A DNA stretch of 64,000 nt from Acidimicrobium ferrooxidans (GTDB lineage: Bacteria; Actinomycetota; Geothermincolia; Fen-727; Anoxymicrobiaceae): the NCBI GenBank assembly GCA_020723485.1, contig DYIU01000001.1, positions 248,001 through 312,000 on the forward strand, given 5' to 3'. The position numbers and the translations under genes are program-made. Within the stretch, counting starts at the first letter, position 1. Every line of letters begins with the position of its first letter. A model generated the notes under the pieces. It did no database searches. It was not told the DNA's origin and saw only the letters and a program-made list of their open reading frames with translations. Positions 25,740 to 35,288 of the stretch are shown piece after piece.

Positions 25740-26540
25740 ATGCCTGGAGACGAGACTGTGGGAAACTACAGCGAGACGAGGGTCCCCGATACGAGGCTCC
25801 TGGGCAACGACATGCTGCAGGTCACGGGGCGGAAGTTATGGGTGGCCGGCCTCATCGAGATCGACGTCACTCTTGCAAGCCGCGCCCTCGCTTCCAAGGC
25901 CCCGGGCACGAGACAACCGTCCTTCACGACGTGGGCGATCAAATGCATAAGCCAGGCGGCCTCGGAACACCCCGAGGTGCACAGCGCCAGAAGAGGCCGG
26001 AAGCTGATCGTCTTTGACGACGTCGACGTCACGGTAGTAATCGAGTCCGAGCGGCGGGGCAAGAAGGTGCCCCGGCCATACGTCATAAGGAAGACGAACG
26101 AGAAGAGCCTCGAGGAGATAGGCGAGGAGATAGAGACATTAAAGACCGAGACCACCGACGAGCTGGTCCTCGGCAAGAGGAGGGGCGCCGCGGGCGCGGG
26201 CAGGTACCTGCTCTTCCTGCCTGCGTTCGCCCGGCGGTGGATACTGCGAGTGGCGGGCAGGCGGCCGTTCCTCATGAAGAAGATGGGGGGTACCGTGGTA
26301 GTGACCTCGCTCGGTATGTTCGGGCGGGCCAGGGGCTGGGCCCTACCCGTCGGAACCCTGCCACTGTCCGTCGCAATCGGTTCGACCACCAGGAAACCTG
26401 GTGTGGTCGGAGACGCCATCGAGATCCGTGACTACCTCAATATCACCCTGCAGTTCGACCACGAGGTCGTGGACGGTGCCCCGGCGGCACGGTTCATCTC
26501 GCGGCTGGTGGAACTGATGGAGGAAGCGTACGGGCTCTAA
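25740..26540 (+). CDS. Stand-alone E2-type acyltransferase domain
   Basis: 266 residues matching only the catalytic domain of 2-oxoacid dehydrogenase E2 enzymes: WVAGLIEIDVTLASRAL, SFTTWAIKCISQAASEHPEV, and the active site FDHEVVDGAPAARF (HxxxDG, with Glu for the usual Arg). No lipoyl domain, E3-binding domain or E1/E3 gene is present, so it is not part of a normal complex. Such single-domain relatives of chloramphenicol acetyltransferase may move acyl groups from CoA to unknown acceptors. A central insert (KKVPRPYVIRKTNEKSLEEI) is usual for the family. Confidence 0.87.
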   Translation: MPGDETVGNYSETRVPDTRLLGNDMLQVTGRKLWVAGLIEIDVTLASRALASKAPGTRQPSFTTWAIKCISQAASEHPEVHSARRGRKLIVFDDVDVTVVIESERRGKKVPRPYVIRKTNEKSLEEIGEEIETLKTETTDELVLGKRRGAAGAGRYLLFLPAFARRWILRVAGRRPFLMKKMGGTVVVTSLGMFGRARGWALPVGTLPLSVAIGSTTRKPGVVGDAIEIRDYLNITLQFDHEVVDGAPAARFISRLVELMEEAYGL

Positions 26541-26611
26541 AGGTTTTCAAGACCCCGGCCCGATGTCTTTGAATATAGTGGCATCAGGGTCAGAGGACTG
26601 GAGGACAAGAG

Positions 26612-26797
26612 ATGCACAAGTGCAAGAAGTGCGGCGTCGAGATGAAGCTTCCCGAGGACCCGTGTCCCGCCTGCGGTGAGCTGCCCGGCGCGGCCGAGAC
26701 CATCACCGACATCCCCCGGACTGACTTCAAGGCGGCGCGAAAGAAACTCAGGGAAGAGATCAACCAGGGCATCGAAGAGGACAAGAAGAGACTGTAA
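26612..26797 (+). CDS. Small zinc-ribbon protein
   Basis: 61 residues: an N-terminal ribbon CKKCGVEM...CPACGEL (two CxxC pairs) and a charged helical tail ending EEDKKRL. GGAGGA precedes the ATG. Role unknown; the length and charge suggest a nucleic-acid or protein adaptor. The next gene starts 27 bp on. Confidence 0.8.
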   Translation: MHKCKKCGVEMKLPEDPCPACGELPGAAETITDIPRTDFKAARKKLREEINQGIEEDKKRL

Positions 26798-26823
26798 GCC
26801 CCCACTCGACTCGAGGGCGTGCC

Positions 26824-28023
26824 ATGAGAAGCCCCGATGAGTACCGCCGCGGCGCCGGTCCGCTGATAGCCCGCATAGAGCTCACGCCTGTCTTCGTTCC
26901 ATTCCAGGAGTTCGTCGTCGATGCGATGAGCCAGGCGGGCGGCCTGGGGATGGCCATCCCTGCAGAGGAGCCCTGGCTCGGGGGCGATTTCGTCATCTGC
27001 CGCCTCGTTGCAGAGGACGGCACCACCGGTGTCGGAGAGGCGTTCCTGTGGCTGCCCGAGACGGGGGCCATACCCGAGCAGGTCATAGCCATCATCGAGC
27101 ACTCCCTGGGAGCGTACGCGCTGGGTCGCAGCCCCTTCGACTTCGAGAGCATCCTCCACCACATGGAGGTGAACGCCACCCGGAACGAGGTGGCCAAGGG
27201 CCTCATCGACATGGCCTGCTACGACCTGATGGGGCGCCTGTCCGGGCAGCCGGTCTGCGAGCTCATCGGGGGAAGGCAGCTCGAGGAGGTCCCCCTGGCG
27301 GCGCTCATCCCGCTCATGTCCCCGGAAGCGATGTCGGTCGTGGCCCGGTGGTTCGGCGCGGACGGCTGGGGGACGTTCCGGTGCAAGCTGGGGGCCGGTG
27401 CCGAAGAGGACGTCCGCATAATGGAAGCCGTCCGGGATGCGTCAGGCGCGGGGTCCAGGCTGCGCGTCGATTACAACCAGGCCTACACGGTCCCCGAGGC
27501 CATCCGGGCGATCAGGGCCATCGAGCCCCTGGGCATTGACGTCGCGGAGCAGCCTGTGGGCGCGTTCGACTTCACCGGCATGGCCGAGGTCCAGCGCTCG
27601 GTATCGACGCCGCTCATGGCCCACGAGGGATGCTTCAGCCTCGCCGACGTGGAGACCCTTCATGCCCTCGGCGCCATCGGGGTGGTCGGGATCAACTCCG
27701 ACAGGCCGGGCGGCATGACGTACGCCCTGAGGGCGGTGGATTTCGCGGAGCGGAACGGGATGGGGGTAGTCCTCCACAACCAGCCCCTCGGAATCGCCTC
27801 CGCCTGGCAGGTCCACCTGGCCGCGGCCCGGTTCGGCTCGCTCGGCCACGACATCGAGCTGTTCGGGCACGTGATGTTGAGCGACGACCTGATAGTCGAG
27901 CCGATCGACTACAGCGGAGGAACCGCTTCGGTCCCGGAAGGCGCAGGCTGGGGTGTCGAGCTCGACCTGGACGCCCTGGATAATCACGCCACCGGGGCGA
28001 CAGTTGTTATTGACAGCTGCTGA
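26824..28023 (+). CDS. Enolase-superfamily (MR/MLE-like) enzyme
   Basis: 399 residues. An N-terminal capping domain (to about 130) is followed by a barrel: TFRCKLGAGAEED (Lys at the end of strand 2), LRVDYNQAY (Asp ligand), DVAEQPVG (Glu ligand), LMAHEGCF (third ligand region) and VVLHNQPLG. The usual Lys in the later VxxK site reads VVGINSDRPGG, so the base on that face is absent or changed. The family abstracts a proton alpha to a carboxylate: racemases, dehydratases, cycloisomerases. It is followed 21 bp later by an alpha/beta hydrolase, suggesting one catabolic route. Confidence 0.86.
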   Translation: MRSPDEYRRGAGPLIARIELTPVFVPFQEFVVDAMSQAGGLGMAIPAEEPWLGGDFVICRLVAEDGTTGVGEAFLWLPETGAIPEQVIAIIEHSLGAYALGRSPFDFESILHHMEVNATRNEVAKGLIDMACYDLMGRLSGQPVCELIGGRQLEEVPLAALIPLMSPEAMSVVARWFGADGWGTFRCKLGAGAEEDVRIMEAVRDASGAGSRLRVDYNQAYTVPEAIRAIRAIEPLGIDVAEQPVGAFDFTGMAEVQRSVSTPLMAHEGCFSLADVETLHALGAIGVVGINSDRPGGMTYALRAVDFAERNGMGVVLHNQPLGIASAWQVHLAAARFGSLGHDIELFGHVMLSDDLIVEPIDYSGGTASVPEGAGWGVELDLDALDNHATGATVVIDSC

Positions 28024-28043
28024 ACCCGTCAAGGAGGCCTGAC

Positions 28044-29246
28044 ATGAAAGCCGTCTTCGACGACCCCCAGTTCTCGTTCCAGATGCTCCGGGCACTCTCC
28101 GGAGCCGTCTACGGGGCGTCCGACATCGGGGAGTGCCTGTCCACGGCCTACCGCATCAAGGAGGGGGACTTCGAAAGCTGGCATGACGAGTGGAACCGGA
28201 CCGCCGAGCGCATCCACAGGCTGGCAGGGGAATTCTTGAAGGCGGGGCATGATGTCAGCGCGCGCGAGGCGTTCAACCGCGCCTCGAACTATTACCGCCT
28301 GGCCGAGTTCTACCTGCATGGAGACCCCGGAGACCCCCGCATAAGGAAGCTCTCGAATAAAAGCTCCGAGTGCTTCAAGAAGTTCATCGAGCTCGGCGAC
28401 GTGCTGCTCGAAGAGGTGAAGATACCGTACGAGCGCACCACTCTCCCGGGCCATCTCTACCGCGTCGACGGCTCAGGGAAGGCCAGGCCCACTCTTATCG
28501 CGCAGACCGGCTTCGACGGCACCATCGAGGAGCTCTACGCGATAGCCATGGGCGCCGTGGGGCGGGGCTTGAACTGCCTCACGTTCGAGGGCCCCGGCCA
28601 GGGGAGCGTCATCAGGGACCAGGGCCTCGTGTTCCGGCCTGACTGGGAGAAGGTGGTGACGCCCGTGGTCGACTTCGCGTTCACTCTCCCGGAGGTCGAC
28701 CGGGAGCGTACGGCCCTGATGGGGATAAGCTTCGGGGGCTACCTGGCCCCGAGGGCGGCGGCGTTCGAGCACAGGCTGGCAGCGGTGATAGCGAACGGAG
28801 GCGTTTTCAGCTTCATCGAGAGCAAGGTCCCCGACGGCATGACCATGGAGCAGATGCTCGAGTTCATACGCAGCGACCCGGACGATTTCAACAAGGGCGT
28901 ATGGAAGATGGCGGAGAAGAACAGCGAGATGCGCTGGGGCATGCAGAACGGCATGTTCACCTTCGGGGCAGACTCGCCGGGGGAGTGGTGGCTGAAGTGC
29001 GCCGACTACACCATGAAAGGCCTGACGGGCAAGATAACCTGCCCGATCCTCGTTGTCGACAGCGAAGGCGACAAGTCGTTTCCCGGCGAAGCCAGGAAGC
29101 TCTTCGACGCGCTCAAGGGCGACAAGACCTGGATACGGTTCACCGCCGAAGAGGGCGCCGAGGAGCACTGCCAGATAGGGGCGGGTTTCCTGTCCGGCGA
29201 AAGGATATTCAACTGGCTCGCTGAAACACTTGGCATGTCCGACTGA
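28044..29246 (+). CDS. Alpha/beta hydrolase with helical N-terminus
   Basis: 400 residues. The helical N-terminal part (SEWHDE-like region, SAREAFNRASNYYRLAEFYL) and the core with nucleophile MGISFGGYLAPRAAA, acid VVDSEGDKSF and histidine EEGAEEHCQIG match the family of 2,6-dihydroxypseudooxynicotine hydrolase and related C-C bond or ester hydrolases. Strong site AAGGAGG before ATG. Likely cytoplasmic; pairs with the enolase-superfamily enzyme upstream. Confidence 0.87.
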   Translation: MKAVFDDPQFSFQMLRALSGAVYGASDIGECLSTAYRIKEGDFESWHDEWNRTAERIHRLAGEFLKAGHDVSAREAFNRASNYYRLAEFYLHGDPGDPRIRKLSNKSSECFKKFIELGDVLLEEVKIPYERTTLPGHLYRVDGSGKARPTLIAQTGFDGTIEELYAIAMGAVGRGLNCLTFEGPGQGSVIRDQGLVFRPDWEKVVTPVVDFAFTLPEVDRERTALMGISFGGYLAPRAAAFEHRLAAVIANGGVFSFIESKVPDGMTMEQMLEFIRSDPDDFNKGVWKMAEKNSEMRWGMQNGMFTFGADSPGEWWLKCADYTMKGLTGKITCPILVVDSEGDKSFPGEARKLFDALKGDKTWIRFTAEEGAEEHCQIGAGFLSGERIFNWLAETLGMSD

Positions 29247-29266
29247 GCGACCTACCGGGAGGGAAC

Positions 29267-29818
29267 ATGGGTGGCGCGATACTGGGAAAGAGCTGGTGGA
29301 CCTGGGTCCTGGCCGGGCTGGGAGCCCTTGCCTTCGGGATAATCCTTCTGGCATGGAACGAGCCTACCGTCGCGGCGATAGAACTGGTGGCCGGGCTGTT
29401 CCTGCTGGCTTACGGCGTGTTCGCCTGCTTCAGCGCGAGCTCCGCTGCGCGCAGGGAAGAGAAGTACTCCGGGCAGCTCGCCCTCGGCGTCATCGCGATT
29501 ATCGCCGGCATCGTGGTGCTCTCCTGGCCGGGGATGACATCCCGGGTGGTCCTGTACCTGCTGGCGATATGGGCGATCGTGTCGGGTGTCGTCCAGCTCT
29601 ATACGGCCTATACGGTAAGGGGCAGGGGTGCCCCGGCGGTCCTGTTCGCACTGGCGGGGGCGGTGTCGCTCCTTTTCGGCATCATCCTGATAGCGAAGCC
29701 GAGCGGCGGCGCGACCGCGATCACCTGGCTCATAGGAGTCTACGGCGTCGTCTTCGGGGTGCTCTATGTCATCATCGGGTTCGAGATGCGGCACCTCTCC
29801 GTCGACCAACCCACCTAA
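29267..29818 (+). CDS. HdeD-family (DUF308) membrane protein
   Basis: 183 residues with six helices in three similar pairs (AGLGALAFGIILLAWNEPT, LGVIAIIAGIVVLSWPGMT, AGAVSLLFGIILIAKPSGG), the internal repeat typical of HdeD/DUF308. Integral membrane protein of general stress role; exact function unknown. GGGAGGGAAC precedes the ATG. A GGGGTCAGGTC repeat begins at the base after its TAA. Confidence 0.9.
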   Translation: MGGAILGKSWWTWVLAGLGALAFGIILLAWNEPTVAAIELVAGLFLLAYGVFACFSASSAARREEKYSGQLALGVIAIIAGIVVLSWPGMTSRVVLYLLAIWAIVSGVVQLYTAYTVRGRGAPAVLFALAGAVSLLFGIILIAKPSGGATAITWLIGVYGVVFGVLYVIIGFEMRHLSVDQPT

Positions 29819-29849
29819 CGCAACATCGGGGTCAGGTCACTTTGTTGCG
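29819..29849. repeat. GGGGTCAGGTC repeat, 31 bp, between two stop codons
   Basis: CGCAACA (29819-29825), core TCGGGGTCAGGTCACT, TGTTGCG (29843-29849). Its first base follows the HdeD stop TAA (29816-29818). From the other strand it encodes the last residues (RNKVT) and the stop codon of the BrkB-type gene. Confidence 0.92.
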
Positions 29850-30857
29850 CTTTCGAGGCGAGACGCCGGGCCCCGGCGCTGCGGCCCGCTCGCTCAGCGA
29901 CCTCGGGATGAAGCTCCACTTGCTCGCCCTCTCGCGGTGCTGTTCCACCAGTGCCTCGTTGTGCGTGACGTAGATCATCTCCGCCCCGAAGAACGTTATC
30001 ATCCCGGTCACGTGGAGCCACACCAGCAGGATGATGACGGTCGAGAGGCCGCCGTAGACTGACGGGACCTTCGATATCGAGCCGAAGTAGAAGGAGAGCA
30101 GGTACTGGATGCCCAGGAACAGGGCCGCTGCGACGGCGGCTCCCAGGGCGATTTCTCTTATCGACTGCCTGACGGTCGGCACTATCTTGTAGATGGCAAG
30201 GAACAGGGCGAAGTTGACCGTGAACCCGATGAGAGGCTTCGCCACGAAAGCGCCCAGGTCGTAGACCGCACCGCTGTCGCCGACCGCCCAGCTCCAGAAC
30301 GCGGTGAAGCCGAACTGCACCAGGAAAGCGGCGAGAAAGAGCAGTCCTATCACGGATATCAACAGAAGCCCGAACACCTTCTTCCTTGCGTAGCTGCGTC
30401 TCTTGCTCCCGTATATCTCGCAGAAGCCCCACTCCAGGGCGCCGAATATCTTGGTGCCCGTCCATATCAGGGCCAGGATGCCGATGATGCCCGCCACGCT
30501 CTTGTATGTCTTCATGACATCCAGGGTCTGCTGGGGCGTCGTCCCGAAGATGGGCACCACGCTCTTGAGGGTCTTGACGAAATCATCACTCAGGTTCTTC
30601 GAGCCCGCCAGGAGCCCGATGAGCGCGGAGAGGGCCACGAGCAGCGCCACTATGGCCAGGAAGGCGTTGTAGGTGAAGGTCCCGGTGTAGTAGTACATCT
30701 TCTTGGTCCAGAAGTCCTCGGCGGCCGCCGAGAGGACCGCGAACCAGCGGCGGTCGGTGATGAAGACCCTGTAAATCGACTCGACCGCTCGCAGGCCGCG
30801 CAGGACAGCTCGCTCGACTCTGTCCTTGAGGTCGCTGAAGCGATTTCCGTGGGGCAT
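29832..30857 (-). CDS. YihY/BrkB-family membrane protein
   Basis: 341 residues from ATG 30857 (MPHGNRFSDLKDRV); an upstream in-frame ATG at 30902 would overlap the channel gene. Six helices with the family features FWTKKMYYYTGTFTYNAFLAIVALLVALSALIG (first helix), ALIWTGTKIFGALEWGFCEIYG and QYLLSFYFGSISKVPSVYGGLSTVIILLVWL. Function unknown despite the old RNase BN name. The C-terminal residues RKRNKVT and the stop are supplied by the 31-bp repeat. Confidence 0.9.
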   Translation of the reverse strand: MPHGNRFSDLKDRVERAVLRGLRAVESIYRVFITDRRWFAVLSAAAEDFWTKKMYYYTGTFTYNAFLAIVALLVALSALIGLLAGSKNLSDDFVKTLKSVVPIFGTTPQQTLDVMKTYKSVAGIIGILALIWTGTKIFGALEWGFCEIYGSKRRSYARKKVFGLLLISVIGLLFLAAFLVQFGFTAFWSWAVGDSGAVYDLGAFVAKPLIGFTVNFALFLAIYKIVPTVRQSIREIALGAAVAAALFLGIQYLLSFYFGSISKVPSVYGGLSTVIILLVWLHVTGMITFFGAEMIYVTHNEALVEQHRERASKWSFIPRSLSERAAAPGPGVSPRKRNKVT

Positions 30858-30870
30858 GGAGGTGTCCCGT

Positions 30871-31947
30871 TCAGGTGGCGCCCGGCGGCTCATTTTCCGC
30901 AATCACCGCCAGCATGTCGCCCTCCGCGAAGCGTATGTCATCGGGGGGGAGCGTCATCCGGCCTTCGTGGCTGACCGCCAGCAGGCTCGCCCCCATCTCG
31001 CTGTCGAGGTATCCGGCGAGCTCGTCGGTGCTCATGCCGACCATCTTCCCACTCACGGGCAGCCTGAATATCCTCGTCGAGGGCTTCCTGGTCACAAGCT
31101 GAGTGACCATCCCTATCGTCCCGTAGTGCACGGCCGACTGGGCGAGGAGATTCCCTGAGAGCATGTTGGCGTCGTAGATCTCGCCTACCCCCGCGAGCTG
31201 CAGGTGGTGCGTGTTCTCAGGCTGCAGTATCTCGGCCGTCATCTTTATTGCGGCATTCATCGACCTTATGGTCAGTGCGGCCAGGACAGTCCTCGCGTCC
31301 TGGTCCGAGCTGTCGCCGCTCTTCGACTCGTCCGCCAGCAGCACCGCCGCCTCCGCCTTCTCGACATTGGCCCTCTTCAGGTCTCTTTCGCTCACTGCGT
31401 TTCCCCTGATGAAGAAAGGGTAGTCGTCGTCGCAGGGATTGACCTCCTGGTCGCAGAGTATGACCACCGGCGTCCTGGACGGCTCCAGTTCGGCCTTCAG
31501 CCGCTCTATGACAAAGGGCGCCCTCTGGTTCCAGCCGCACACGAGGTAGTGGCCGCCTACCTTCACGTTGGTGTCCATGTTCGTCGCCCTCCTCTGCGCT
31601 GTTCTCTGCTTGTTGGCCGACCTTATCCCGAAGAACGCCGTCAGGAGGCTGACCCCGATGAGTATCTCTATCACAACCGTCAGCTTTCCACCCGTGGTGG
31701 TGGGAACGGCGTCGCCGTAACCGACCGTCGCTACCGTTATCACGGTGACCCACAGGGCGTCGCCGTACGTGTGTATTCCTGGATTGACCTTGCGCTCGAA
31801 ACCCAGCATCACCAGAGAGCCGAGCATTATGACGAGCACGAGGTTGATGATGACCAGGAACCCGACGGTCCTCATGCTCAGCGACTGGCGCAGCGACTCT
31901 CTCCTGTAAGAGATCCTCGCCCCGGCTGTGGCTCGTGTTCCCGGCAT
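30871..31947 (-). CDS. Potassium channel with RCK (TrkA-N) domain
   Basis: 358 residues from ATG 31947, preceded by GGGGAG; the frame runs on to 31992 without a site. Two helices flank the pore with selectivity filter TVGYGDAVP, followed by a cytoplasmic RCK domain (GGHYLVCGWNQRAPFVIERLKAEL, acid-rich nucleotide region) and a C-terminal TrkA-C-like domain (LAGYLDSEMGASLLAVSHEG). It is a gated K+ channel in the cytoplasmic membrane. It is 13 bp upstream of the BrkB gene on the same strand. Confidence 0.92.
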   Translation of the reverse strand: MPGTRATAGARISYRRESLRQSLSMRTVGFLVIINLVLVIMLGSLVMLGFERKVNPGIHTYGDALWVTVITVATVGYGDAVPTTTGGKLTVVIEILIGVSLLTAFFGIRSANKQRTAQRRATNMDTNVKVGGHYLVCGWNQRAPFVIERLKAELEPSRTPVVILCDQEVNPCDDDYPFFIRGNAVSERDLKRANVEKAEAAVLLADESKSGDSSDQDARTVLAALTIRSMNAAIKMTAEILQPENTHHLQLAGVGEIYDANMLSGNLLAQSAVHYGTIGMVTQLVTRKPSTRIFRLPVSGKMVGMSTDELAGYLDSEMGASLLAVSHEGRMTLPPDDIRFAEGDMLAVIAENEPPGAT

Positions 31948-32033
31948 CGTTTCTCCCCGGTACATGGAATCAGGGCGTATGGAATACGCCAATATAATAG
32001 ACCGTGGAGGCCCCGGCAGGTAGTCGTGGGACT

Positions 32034-32306
32034 CTAGACGATGTGGACCCGGACCTCGCCGGGGCGGTCGAGCTCTATGTGGAGGATGCGCGCGCTCTCC
32101 ACGACGGGTGTTACCCCGACCAGGGGGTGGGCGAGACGTCCGGCCCCGTCGCCTTCACGGGCCAGGGTCTCCAGTTCGACGCCGATTATCATGGCGCGGG
32201 AAAAACCCTGTGGGGGTTCCGCGTAATTTGCTATCAACCGCGCCGCCTGCCGCTGGGACAAAGGCCGGTACCTTCTCCCGTGGGCGGGGCCACTACCGCT
32301 CATCAT
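32034..32306 (-). CDS. Hypothetical protein, 90 aa
   Basis: 90 residues (MMSGSGPAHGRRYRPLSQRQAARLIANYAEPP...). Third codon positions are strongly G/C-biased, especially in the second half, and the end RILHIELDRPGEVRVHIV looks like a regular beta strand pair. No overlap with any stronger gene. I do not recognise a family. It could be a small cytoplasmic protein; existence is likely, function unknown. Confidence 0.55.
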   Translation of the reverse strand: MMSGSGPAHGRRYRPLSQRQAARLIANYAEPPQGFSRAMIIGVELETLAREGDGAGRLAHPLVGVTPVVESARILHIELDRPGEVRVHIV

Positions 32307-32453
32307 CGGACCTCAAATCTTCGCACGAAAAACGAAACCTTCAGTGTTGGAGACGCCTACCCGCGTCCAGTGATACCTGAGTCTATTACGACTCCGGGCG
32401 CTCGGCAACGGAAAACGACCAATTCGTGCTCATTTTCACGCATTTGGGTGATT

Positions 32454-32484
32454 CGCAACAATGGGGTCAGGTCATTTTGTTGCG
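32454..32484. repeat. GGGGTCAGGTC repeat, 31 bp
   Basis: CGCAACA (32454-32460), core ATGGGGTCAGGTCATT, TGTTGCG (32478-32484). It lies 35 bp after the stop of the amidase gene (minus). The remaining bases of the 213-bp spacer (32307-32519) show no gene or clear hairpin. Confidence 0.9.
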
Positions 32485-32519
32485 TTTTCATTCGACAGGT
32501 GACGCCTGGCGGTAAATCC

Positions 32520-33956
32520 TCAGGCGGATACACCCGGCCTGCGGCCCGCCCAGGGACGCGCCTCCTCGAGCTGTGCGGCGAGCCTGAAGAGCGTTCCCTC
32601 GTCACCGAACCGGCCGTAGAACATCGTCCCGATAGGGAGCCCCTCGGCGCTCCAGTAGAGGGGCACTGACATGGCCGGGAGCCCGGTGAAGTTGGCTATC
32701 GTCGTGAACGGCACCACCAGCGCCGCGCGCATCAGCCCCGCGAGCGGGTTATCGGGGGGTGAGTCGAACGTCCCCAGGGGTGGAGGAGGCTCCGGGATGG
32801 TCGGCGTGAGCACCGCGTCATACGGCTCGAACGTGTCCGCTATCAGGCGCGACGTGAGCTGCAGGGCGGTCATCGCCATCAGGTATGAGGGAGCGCTCAC
32901 CTGCCGTCCCATCTCGTACAGCGCCCAGGTCAACGGCTCGAACTGGTCCGGCGCCGGTTCCTTGCCCGCGACCAGGGCGTTGGCGTCGACCCCCCACGCG
33001 TTGCCGGCGGCATAGATGGTCATGAATGACTGGACGATCGTGTTTATGTCGTAGTCCAGCGGGACGCCGTCGACCACCTCGTGCCCCAACTCCTCGCAGA
33101 GCGAGGCAGCCTCGCGGACAGCCGCCACGCAGTCCGGGTGCACGGGCACTCCAGTGGGTGCCTCCGTGATGAAGGCGATCCGCAGCCTGTCCACCTTAGC
33201 GCCCACCTCGCTGAGGAACGGCCGGACGGGAGCGGGCGCGCAGTATGGATCGCCGAGGCATGGGCCGGAGGTGGCGTCAAGAAGGGCCGCGCTGTCCCTT
33301 ACCGACCGAGTAACGGCATGCTCCACCACGAAGCCGCCGAACACGTCCCCGACATCGGGGCCCATCGGGTTTCGCGCCCTTGTCGGTTTCATCCCGAAGA
33401 CCCCGCAGCAGGATGCCGGGATCCGTATGGAGCCGCCGGCGTCGTTGGCATGAGCCATTGGCACTATGCCCGCCGCGACCGCCGCCGCCGAGCCCCCGCT
33501 GGAGCCCCCGGTGCTCCTCTGTGTGTCCCACGGGTTCCGGCAGGGGCCGAACAGCTCGGGCTCGGTGGTGCAGAGTATGCCGAACTCCGGGGTGTTCGTC
33601 TTCCCCACGGTGATTAGACCCGCGCGCTTCTGGCGCGTGACCAGCTCGCTGTCATGGGTGGCGATGTAGTCCGCGAGAAACCTCGAGCCCCACGTCATCC
33701 TCACGCCCTCGTATGAGGCCAGCAGGTCCTTCAGAAGGAAGGGCACGCCGGTGAACGGGCCTTCCGGCAGGGGACCCCCAGCGGCCCGGCGCGCGATGTC
33801 GTACATGGGCGTCACCACTGCGTTCAAGGATGGATTGACGCTCTGGGCGCGGTTAATCGCAGCATCGACGAGCTCCGACGAGGTGAGCTGCCCGCTCCTC
33901 ACGAGCTCCGACTGCTCGGTAGCGTCCTTGAAAGCCAGCTCGTCACTCAAAGGCAT
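32520..33956 (-). CDS. Amidase-signature-family amidase
   Basis: 478 residues with the Ser-cisSer-Lys triad: Lys in FLLKDLLA, cis-Ser in the Gly/Ser-rich [16 protein letters not shown] and nucleophile Ser in [14 protein letters not shown]. Length and order are normal for the family. It hydrolyses a carboxylic amide (for example aryl or acyl amides) in the cytoplasm; no Gat subunits lie nearby, so a tRNA-amidotransferase role is unlikely. ATG start; the URO-D gene lies 51 bp upstream on the same strand. Confidence 0.92.
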   Translation of the reverse strand: MPLSDELAFKDATEQSELVRSGQLTSSELVDAAINRAQSVNPSLNAVVTPMYDIARRAAGGPLPEGPFTGVPFLLKDLLASYEGVRMTWGSRFLADYIATHDSELVTRQKRAGLITVGKTNTPEFGILCTTEPELFGPCRNPWDTQRSTGGSSGGSAAAVAAGIVPMAHANDAGGSIRIPASCCGVFGMKPTRARNPMGPDVGDVFGGFVVEHAVTRSVRDSAALLDATSGPCLGDPYCAPAPVRPFLSEVGAKVDRLRIAFITEAPTGVPVHPDCVAAVREAASLCEELGHEVVDGVPLDYDINTIVQSFMTIYAAGNAWGVDANALVAGKEPAPDQFEPLTWALYEMGRQVSAPSYLMAMTALQLTSRLIADTFEPYDAVLTPTIPEPPPPLGTFDSPPDNPLAGLMRAALVVPFTTIANFTGLPAMSVPLYWSAEGLPIGTMFYGRFGDEGTLFRLAAQLEEARPWAGRRPGVSA

Positions 33957-34007
33957 CTTTCCGCCTCCTGGAATCGCGGGCGAACCACATCGCCGCCCTG
34001 GTGGCTG

Positions 34008-35099
34008 CTATCGCATACCCCTCACGAGCTCGAGGAAGTATCTCCAGTTGTCGAGCGATACCTCCGGGGGCACGAGGTGGTCTATCGCGGGGATATAGCC
34101 GCCCTGCCGTAGCATTGTCGGGACCACCCTCGTCACCTCCTCGTCGATGGCCCGGCGGTCGGTATAGAGCGCGCGCTTGTCGATGCCCCCGCAGATGAGG
34201 AAATCGCGCGGCCAGCGGCGCCTTATCTCCAGGACGTCCATGCCGGCCTGTACCTCCCAGGGCAGGATCATGTTGACCCCGGCCTTGACGAACAGCGGGA
34301 CCAGCAGCGTGCAGTCTCCGTCCGTATCAACGCAGACGACCTTCACACCGAGCTCGTTCCTGAGGTACCCGACCAGCTCCTCGTAGTACGGCGACATGAA
34401 GGTCTCGAACGCCCTCGGGCTTATCATCGGCCCGTTCCTGTAGCACATGTCCTCCCACAGGTACACGCCGTCCGGGACCCGTCTCTGTGCGATAGACGAG
34501 ATGACGCCTTTCCAGAAATCCACCCAGTGGCGAGCCATCTCGTGAAGCAGGTCCGGCTGGCGCCGGTACGCCAGCACCAGCGCGTTGAAGCCCAGCAGCA
34601 TCCGGTGGGTCCCGAACAGGCCGGTTGTATACACCATCAGGGGCCACTCGTCGGCGCCGGGCAGGTCCAGCAGCCAGAGCACCGCATCGAGCCGGCCGGG
34701 GGTCGCCGGGTCGAGCCGCTGCCGAACCTCCTCCCAGCTCTCTGGGCCTGTCACCGGCGAGGAGAGCCAGGCAGGTATCGTGCTGGCGCCGCTTGCGAGC
34801 ACCTTCACCGTCGAGCCGGCGCTGTCGCGCTTGATGACGTACTCGTCCGTCTGCTCGATCACCTCTTCTTCGAAGAGAGGCCAGAACCCGGGCTGGTCGG
34901 CATCGCCGATTATCATGGGCAGCTGGGTGTCTTCCTCGAAGTACAGGTACGCGCTCACCAGCTCATTTATCTCAGGCGGAAGGCCCTCACCGTGCCAGCG
35001 CTCGAGGGTCTCGTCCCAGAACCCGAGAGTCTCCCATCGGAACGGCCTGTCCGGGGACTCGAACGCGGCGGTAGCCAGGAACCTCTCTCTCGGATTCAT
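34008..35099 (-). CDS. Uroporphyrinogen-decarboxylase-family protein (methyltransferase-like)
   Basis: 363 residues: MNPRERFLATAAFESPDRPFRWE at the N-terminus, SPYYEELVGYLRNELGVKVVCVDTDGDC near residue 250 and FLICGGIDKRALYTDR near 300 identify the URO-D fold. The usual heme-pathway neighbours are absent. In anaerobes and actinobacteria such proteins act as methyltransferases of the MtaA/MtbA kind or in aromatic breakdown, so heme synthesis is unlikely. Substrate unknown. The protein ends with LVRGMR. Confidence 0.87.
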   Translation of the reverse strand: MNPRERFLATAAFESPDRPFRWETLGFWDETLERWHGEGLPPEINELVSAYLYFEEDTQLPMIIGDADQPGFWPLFEEEVIEQTDEYVIKRDSAGSTVKVLASGASTIPAWLSSPVTGPESWEEVRQRLDPATPGRLDAVLWLLDLPGADEWPLMVYTTGLFGTHRMLLGFNALVLAYRRQPDLLHEMARHWVDFWKGVISSIAQRRVPDGVYLWEDMCYRNGPMISPRAFETFMSPYYEELVGYLRNELGVKVVCVDTDGDCTLLVPLFVKAGVNMILPWEVQAGMDVLEIRRRWPRDFLICGGIDKRALYTDRRAIDEEVTRVVPTMLRQGGYIPAIDHLVPPEVSLDNWRYFLELVRGMR

Positions 35100-35288
35100 C
35101 GGCAGCCTCTCCCTTCCAGGACTCGCCAGCGTGACTCTTATAGGAAATAATACGACCTAACAGCCGCCTGCGGCTATTACTAATGTCCGGGCGGCTCCAG
35201 GTAGGAAACAGGGCGGCCGGGTTGAACTCCTTTTGTTGAGGTGCGCGTGTCAGGGCCGGCGCCCCATAGACACTCACGGGTGGTATGC

